From positions 3,720,001-3,784,000 of the forward strand of contig NZ_JAFJMJ010000001.1 in NCBI RefSeq assembly GCF_017309385.1: a stretch of 64,000 bases of DNA, given 5' to 3'. The notes under the pieces were generated by a model that was not told the origin of the DNA, searched no databases, and was given only the letters and a program-made list of their open reading frames with translations. This document shows, in pieces, positions 59,500 through 64,000 of the stretch. Position numbers and translations under genes: made by a program. The stretch's first letter is position 1, and each line of letters opens with the position of its first letter. This DNA comes from Amycolatopsis sp. 195334CR. GTDB taxonomy: Bacteria; Actinomycetota; Actinomycetes; Mycobacteriales; Pseudonocardiaceae.

Positions 59500-60984
59500 C
59501 GGTGACAACGCGGGGGCGAGCTCGCTCGTGGCGTCGAGTTCGGTGTTGATGATCGCCTCGACCAGCACCTCACCGTCCGGCGTCAGCTCGACGCGCCCGG
59601 CCCGCTCGTCGAGCCGGAGCAGGCCGCGCTCGGCCAGCGAGGCGAACTGCGCGCGCCACGGCTCGGCGAACAGCGAACTGCCCGGGAAGCGGCTCCGGTG
59701 CAGACCGTCGTCGAGTGGCTGCAAAGTGGACAGAGCCATCTTGATCGCCCGGGCCTCCTGCGCGGAGGCGGAGAAGCCGGTCGCCGAGCCGAGCGGGATG
59801 CGGCCCGCCTCCACCGCCTCGGCGTACCGCTTCCAGTGCACGTCGGTGATCGCCTCGGAGGCACGGCAACTGGAACTGCCGCCGAGCCCGATCGCCACCT
59901 CGGCCTCCTGCCGGTCCTGGTCGACCATGATCGACTTCCACTTCTCCGGCCCGAGCCCGTCCCTGGCGAAGTACATCGTCGGGTGCTCGGTGTACCCGCC
60001 GGCGCGCAGGCCCTCGGTGAGCACCTCGCGCATCTGGTATTGCTCACCGAGCGGCGGCCAGCGGTGCCCGGCGGCCACCAGCCGGTCGCGGTAGTCGGGC
60101 AGCTGCCACGCGGCCGGTTGCACCCCGGCCACGCCGGTGCGGGTGTCCGTGTAGGACTTGAGGTGCAGCTTGGTGCACACCACCGCGGTCGGCCGCTCGG
60201 CGAGCACGATGTCCAGATCGCGCCGCACGCTGTCCACGGTCTGGTCCAGCAGCCCGTACATCAGGTCGATGCTGATCCAGTCGAAGCCGGTGCGCTGCGC
60301 GTTGCGGATGAACTCGACGCACATCTCGGCGCTGTGCTCCCGGCCGGACTGGTGCAGCACCGGATCGTCGAAGGACTGCACGCCACTGGACAGCTTGGTG
60401 CAGCCCAGTTCCGCGAGCAGTTCGAGCTTGTCCGGGGTGAACGTGCTCGGGTCGCCCTCGAAGCGGATCGTGGTGTCCGGGCCGAAGCCGAAGTTCTCGC
60501 GGTAGAACTCGAGCAACCGCCGGATCGCGTGCTTCGGCAGCAGTGACGGCGTGCCGCCGAACACGTTGAACTCGCCGACCGGCGCCGAGGCCAGCGACGG
60601 CACCTGATCGAGCCACAACCGCGCCTCGCGGATGTTCCAGTCCACCCACTGGCTCGCCTTGGCGTCGGTCACCTCGGGGCTGCCCTTCACCAGCACCACC
60701 GGGTACTGGCAGAACCGGCAGCGGTAGGCGCAGGTCGGGATGTAGGACCACAGGTGGATCGGCGCCGAGTCGGCCAGCTGCGCTTCCAGGTCGGCGAGGA
60801 AGGACTCGGGGGAGTAGTCCGGTTCGTTGCCGGGGAAGACGTGCGCGCCGAACGGATCCTCGACCACGTACTCCAGCAGGTGCCGGTTGGCCGGGGCGGT
60901 GAGCGCGTCGAGCACGGCCGGGACCGGGGCGCTGGGGTCGGTTTCCCGCAGGGAGGCCAGCGCCTGCTCGTAGGTCATCGTCAT
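59497..60984 (-). CDS. HemN/HemW-like radical SAM protein
   Basis: A 495-residue radical SAM enzyme. The 4Fe-4S motif CxxxCxxC is CAYRCRFCQYP (about residues 87-97). GEFNVFGGTPSLLP (GGTP motif), TIRFEGDPSTFTPDKLELLAELGCTKLSSGVQSFDDPVL and DWISIDLMYGL match the coproporphyrinogen-dehydrogenase-like group, which also includes C-methyltransferases and cyclopropanases of natural product pathways. True HemN activity is doubtful. Its ATG follows the stop of the glycosyltransferase gene with no gap (TGAATG), so the two are coupled. Confidence 0.88.
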   Translation of the reverse strand: MTMTYEQALASLRETDPSAPVPAVLDALTAPANRHLLEYVVEDPFGAHVFPGNEPDYSPESFLADLEAQLADSAPIHLWSYIPTCAYRCRFCQYPVVLVKGSPEVTDAKASQWVDWNIREARLWLDQVPSLASAPVGEFNVFGGTPSLLPKHAIRRLLEFYRENFGFGPDTTIRFEGDPSTFTPDKLELLAELGCTKLSSGVQSFDDPVLHQSGREHSAEMCVEFIRNAQRTGFDWISIDLMYGLLDQTVDSVRRDLDIVLAERPTAVVCTKLHLKSYTDTRTGVAGVQPAAWQLPDYRDRLVAAGHRWPPLGEQYQMREVLTEGLRAGGYTEHPTMYFARDGLGPEKWKSIMVDQDRQEAEVAIGLGGSSSCRASEAITDVHWKRYAEAVEAGRIPLGSATGFSASAQEARAIKMALSTLQPLDDGLHRSRFPGSSLFAEPWRAQFASLAERGLLRLDERAGRVELTPDGEVLVEAIINTELDATSELAPALSP

Positions 60985-63561
60985 TCAGAACACCCCTCCG
61001 TTGCCGAAGTAGTTGTGCGCTTCACCCGATTCGCGGTCCTCGCAGTAGTACTTCACGAACTCGGCGAACCGCTCGGGCGGCACGTCGTCGAAGCACGACG
61101 GCAACGGGGGCGGGTAGCCGATGTCCTCGCCGACCGCGGCCCGCAGGCACGCGAAGAGTTCGTCGGCGAACTCGAAGTACAGGCGGTAGCAAGGGGTTTT
61201 GTACGAGTGGATCGGGGTGAAGTCGGTGACCCGCATCTCCTCCTTGAGCTCGGCGATCCGCCTGCCGAGGCGGTCGGCGAGGTCGGCGCCGAAGAACTCG
61301 ATCACCGCGTCGTCGTCGAGCAGGGACGGGGTGAGCAGCACCGGGAGAATGGTGTTCTTCGGCGTGAAGTCCTTGATGGAGAACTCCCACGCCTGCCGGG
61401 CTTCCGCCTCGGTGAGGTCCGATTCGCGGGCGGGTTTCGGGTCCTCGACCCGGATGTCGCGCATCACGATGATGCCGTCCGAACCGTAGGCGCGGCCGGT
61501 GATCACCTCGTCGATGGCGTGGTCCACCCGGCGCGGGTTGATCTCCACCCGCGATCTCGGCGCGTACAGGATCTCCTCGCCGGAGCCGCGCACCTTGATG
61601 CCGAAGTCCCAGTCGTCGGACAGGTGGTTGACGAACTTCCCGTCCTGCAGCTGGTAGAAGACCTCGATGCCGCCGACGCGGTCGTAGGCGTCGCGGTCCA
61701 CGGCGAAGCCCTTGCCGTCGGGGAAACCGCCGAACAGCGCGAAGGTGACCGCCCGGCAGCGCAACGTGCGGGAGATCGCCTCCCACAGGCGCGGGCGGCC
61801 GGTGAAGTGCTCGGGCGAGTAGTAGTAGTCGCAGACGCCGATGGCCGCCTTGCCGGATTCCATCGCGGCGAGCAGTTCCGCCAGCCAGTCCGGGTCGACG
61901 CGGCAGTCGGCGTCGGCGGAGACCAGCAGGAACCGGTCGTCCGCGCCGCGGTTCTTGCTGCGTGCGCTGGCGAAGTTCATCCCGGTCCGGCGGGCGGTGG
62001 ACACGCCCTGCTCCGGTTCGGGCACCACGTGCAGGGCCAGCTCGGGGTGCGCTTCGGCGAACCGGTGGGCGATGGCCACCGTGTCGTCGGTGGAGTTGTT
62101 GTCCACCAGCACGACCTCGTACGCCGAGCGGTCGATGCCGTGCTGGTGGTAGAGCGAGTCCAGCACCGCGGGCAGGTTCGCCGCCTCGTTGTACACCGGG
62201 AGCACCACGCTGAGCCGGGTGTGCTCGCCCATCGGCGCGAGGAACAGCTCGTCGAGGAGACGCTCGGCCCGCCCTTCACCGAAGTGCCGTTGTCCCAGCG
62301 CGTAGTTGTGCTCCGCCATCTTCGCCCTTTTTGTCTCGTCGCGGATCAGTTCGGCCACCTCGTCCACAAAGGACTGGGTGGGCAGGTCGTGCCGGCGCAC
62401 GTCCAGCACCGGCGCGCGGAAGCCCTTGTCGCCGTAGACCGTCTGGTACAGCTCGTACCGGCTGGTCAGGTACGGCACGCCGGAGGCGATGGCCTCGCCG
62501 ATCGGGTTGCCGTAGCTCTCGTAGTCGTAGGAGGTGAGGAAGGAGACCAGCTGGGCGTGGGCGAGCAGGTCGCGCACGGAGTACCCGGGCCTGCCGAGCT
62601 CGGCGTCGTGCGGGGAGAGGCGGCCGCCGAAGACCACGCGGTCGCGTACCCCGAGCCGGACCGCGAGCTCGCAAAGTCTGGTGAACTCACCAGGGTGTTC
62701 GGCCGGATCACCGGCGACGAACAGGTGGGTGCCGGGCAGCGCGGCGATCAGGTGCAGATCGCGGTCGACGCGCTTCTGCGGCACGATCCTGGTGAACCGG
62801 GCGATCAGCGGCACGTGCTCGGGAATGCCGTGCGCGGCACGGAAACCGGCGTTGTGCTCGGTGATCTCGGCCGGCCGGTGGGTGAAGGTGTTCGGCAGCA
62901 CGCTGAGCCGGCGCAGGTGCGGGGCCCACTCCAGCGTCCGCCGCCGCGCCTCCTCGTGCAGGGCGACGTAGTGGATGAACGGGCTGTGCACCGGGGCCGG
63001 GGTGTGCGGATAGGGGAATTGCCCGTACTTACCGCTGCTCGGCTCACTCTGCCACATCAGATCGTGGTCGCGCCAGAGCACGAAACAACCCAGCCGATGG
63101 CGGTTGCCGTATTCCTCGATCGCCTGGTAGAGCGCGCGCGTGTAGATGATGTTCTCGGGCAGCGTGCCATTCTCGACGAGAACGAAAGAAATGCCGAGTT
63201 CGGTCCACTTGTCCAGTATTCGGTCACGCAGGGTGGCGGTCACCGAATTCATCACCGACCGTAGTCGCGAGTCGTCGCCGCGGCCGATCACCTCGGCCAG
63301 CACCGCGGTGACCAGTTCCGGGGTGTAACCGTCGATCCCTTGTACAGCGCCGATCCGGTCCAGCTGGATCCACTCGGGAAGCAGGTCGGCCTCGTCGGTG
63401 TAGGGCCGGAAGAAGGCGTTCTTGTCCGCCTTGATGTCGTACCCGAGGTCGAGGTGCACCCGAATTCCCCGGTCGTGGAAAAAGCGCGCGGTCTTGACGA
63501 ACTCGACGATCAATCCGGAGATCGGTGTGCCGTCGAACGAAATTCCCCAGAGGGTGGTCAT
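60985..63561 (-). CDS. Two-domain glycosyltransferase (GT4-like plus GT2)
   Basis: An 858-residue cytoplasmic protein. The N-terminal half resembles GT-B/GT4 enzymes (LIARFTRIVPQKRVDRDLHLIAALPGTHLFVAGDPAEH, SYDYESYGNPIGEAIASGVPYLTS). From about residue 450 comes a GT2 domain (TRLSVVLPVYNEAANLPAVLDSLYHQHG, VLVDNNSTDDT, SADADCRVDPDWL). The last 150 residues are unassigned and end in HNYFGNGGVF. No membrane segment is seen. Coupled to a radical SAM gene, it suggests synthesis of a modified sugar product; the acceptor is unknown. Confidence 0.88.
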   Translation of the reverse strand: MTTLWGISFDGTPISGLIVEFVKTARFFHDRGIRVHLDLGYDIKADKNAFFRPYTDEADLLPEWIQLDRIGAVQGIDGYTPELVTAVLAEVIGRGDDSRLRSVMNSVTATLRDRILDKWTELGISFVLVENGTLPENIIYTRALYQAIEEYGNRHRLGCFVLWRDHDLMWQSEPSSGKYGQFPYPHTPAPVHSPFIHYVALHEEARRRTLEWAPHLRRLSVLPNTFTHRPAEITEHNAGFRAAHGIPEHVPLIARFTRIVPQKRVDRDLHLIAALPGTHLFVAGDPAEHPGEFTRLCELAVRLGVRDRVVFGGRLSPHDAELGRPGYSVRDLLAHAQLVSFLTSYDYESYGNPIGEAIASGVPYLTSRYELYQTVYGDKGFRAPVLDVRRHDLPTQSFVDEVAELIRDETKRAKMAEHNYALGQRHFGEGRAERLLDELFLAPMGEHTRLSVVLPVYNEAANLPAVLDSLYHQHGIDRSAYEVVLVDNNSTDDTVAIAHRFAEAHPELALHVVPEPEQGVSTARRTGMNFASARSKNRGADDRFLLVSADADCRVDPDWLAELLAAMESGKAAIGVCDYYYSPEHFTGRPRLWEAISRTLRCRAVTFALFGGFPDGKGFAVDRDAYDRVGGIEVFYQLQDGKFVNHLSDDWDFGIKVRGSGEEILYAPRSRVEINPRRVDHAIDEVITGRAYGSDGIIVMRDIRVEDPKPARESDLTEAEARQAWEFSIKDFTPKNTILPVLLTPSLLDDDAVIEFFGADLADRLGRRIAELKEEMRVTDFTPIHSYKTPCYRLYFEFADELFACLRAAVGEDIGYPPPLPSCFDDVPPERFAEFVKYYCEDRESGEAHNYFGNGGVF

Positions 63562-63641
63562 GGGCTCGCGCTCACTCCCTCGGTCGGGTGGGGTTAATGT
63601 TACGGGCGAATACGCCGGTTCGCACCCAGGAGGAGTTCGGC

Positions 63642-64000
63642 TTGCCTTCGTCGCGCACCGCGGTCGCCGTCGCGTTCGTGGTCAATGGAGCGCTCTACGG
63701 CTCGTGGGCGGCCCGCGTGCCCGCGCTCGCCGAGCAGGCCGGCGTGGGGACCGGCGGGCTCGGGCTGGCGCTGCTGGGCCCGAGCGTGGCGATGATCCTG
63801 ACCGCGTCACCGGCGGCGAAGGCGTGCGCGCGCTGGGGTGCGCGGCCGGTGCTCGCGGTCTGCCTGCCCGCCGCCTGCCTGCTGCTGCCGCTGCTCGGGC
63901 TGGCTGGTTCGGTGTGGACGCTCGGGCTGGCGCTGGCCCTGCTCGGCGGCCTGATGGGGGCGGTGGACGTGTCGATGAACATCGGCGCGGTGGCCGTGGT
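63642..64000 (+). CDS. MFS transporter (3' end missing)
   Basis: The frame is open from TTG 63642 to the window end (119 complete codons). A strong AGGAGGAG lies 6 bases upstream of the TTG. VAFVVNGALYGSWAARVPALAEQAGVGTGGLGLALLG and GGLMGAVDVSMNIGAVAV are characteristic of the YbjJ-type MFS group. At least four membrane helices are present. It is divergent from the glycosyltransferase gene 80 bp away and might export its product. Confidence 0.85.
   Translation, partial: MPSSRTAVAVAFVVNGALYGSWAARVPALAEQAGVGTGGLGLALLGPSVAMILTASPAAKACARWGARPVLAVCLPAACLLLPLLGLAGSVWTLGLALALLGGLMGAVDVSMNIGAVAV

Noticed and set aside
60754..63264. 836-codon + strand open frame
   Set aside because: Antisense shadow of the glycosyltransferase and radical SAM genes; low-complexity Gly/Arg/Val composition.

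Overview
The window is about 72% GC-looking, densely coded actinomycete DNA with strong G/C preference at third codon positions. The order DUF2017 / S58 peptidase / mec / cysO / cysM / rhomboid / murI / metallo-beta-lactamase-fold phosphodiesterase / rph / rdgB is the same as the Mycobacterium tuberculosis block Rv1332-Rv1341. The XRE plus DUF397 pair, many TetR regulators, F420-type oxidoreductases and the style of the intergenic repeats point to Pseudonocardiaceae, most likely Amycolatopsis or a close relative. This is inferred from gene content and recall; no database was searched. No tRNA, rRNA, CRISPR array or insertion sequence was seen.

Layout. 1-3.2 kb: conserved CysO-dependent cysteine synthesis operon (Mec, CysO, CysM). 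3.2-10.4 kb: accessory block inserted between cysM and murI, with RidA/MarR, LysR/reductase, Ogt, a rhomboid, and a 1027-residue secreted beta-propeller amidohydrolase. 10.4-15 kb: second rhomboid, murI, phosphodiesterase, a secreted protein, rph, rdgB. 15-19.4 kb: a NACHT-LRR NTPase translated one base after the peroxiredoxin bcp, plus a lipoprotein and a small membrane protein. 19.4-25.2 kb: HxlR/MFS pair, GH25 muramidase, DinB-like protein, and an AT-richer stretch with four TCGAATATTCGA-type palindromes around a small membrane protein, DUF397 and XRE regulator. 25.2-29.4 kb: CheB / STAS-ATPase / CheR-PAS stress-sensing operon plus a second anti-sigma-like ATPase, both with promoters resembling sigma-B. 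29.4-38.2 kb: mostly regulator-target pairs, several with clear dyad operators. 38.2-49 kb: secreted tripeptidyl-peptidase-like hydrolase, dnaE, Lnt-like protein, TetR, LigC-type ligase, P450, streptomycin-type phosphotransferase. 49-57.6 kb: Rrf2/NmrA pair, thioredoxin/MerR operon, TetR/Baeyer-Villiger monooxygenase, methyltransferase, SecD-head lipoprotein, and an F420-type/hemerythrin fusion with a structured leader. 57.6-58.4 kb: repeat-rich non-coding DNA. 58.4-64 kb: LacI regulator, HemN-like radical SAM enzyme, an unusual two-domain glycosyltransferase, and the start of an MFS gene.

Themes. (1) Many starts sit 6-7 bases after a TANNNT -10 box with no ribosome binding site, so leaderless mRNAs look common. 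(2) Short tandem repeats cover stop codons at three gene ends. (3) Divergent regulator/enzyme pairs with visible palindromes dominate the accessory parts. The strongest candidates for undescribed biology are the bcp-NACHT pair, the TCGAATATTCGA/DUF397/XRE locus, the CheB/STAS-ATPase/CheR-PAS operon, the radical SAM/glycosyltransferase pair, and the RNA structures before the phosphotransferase (48.8 kb) and the hemerythrin fusion (55.1 kb).
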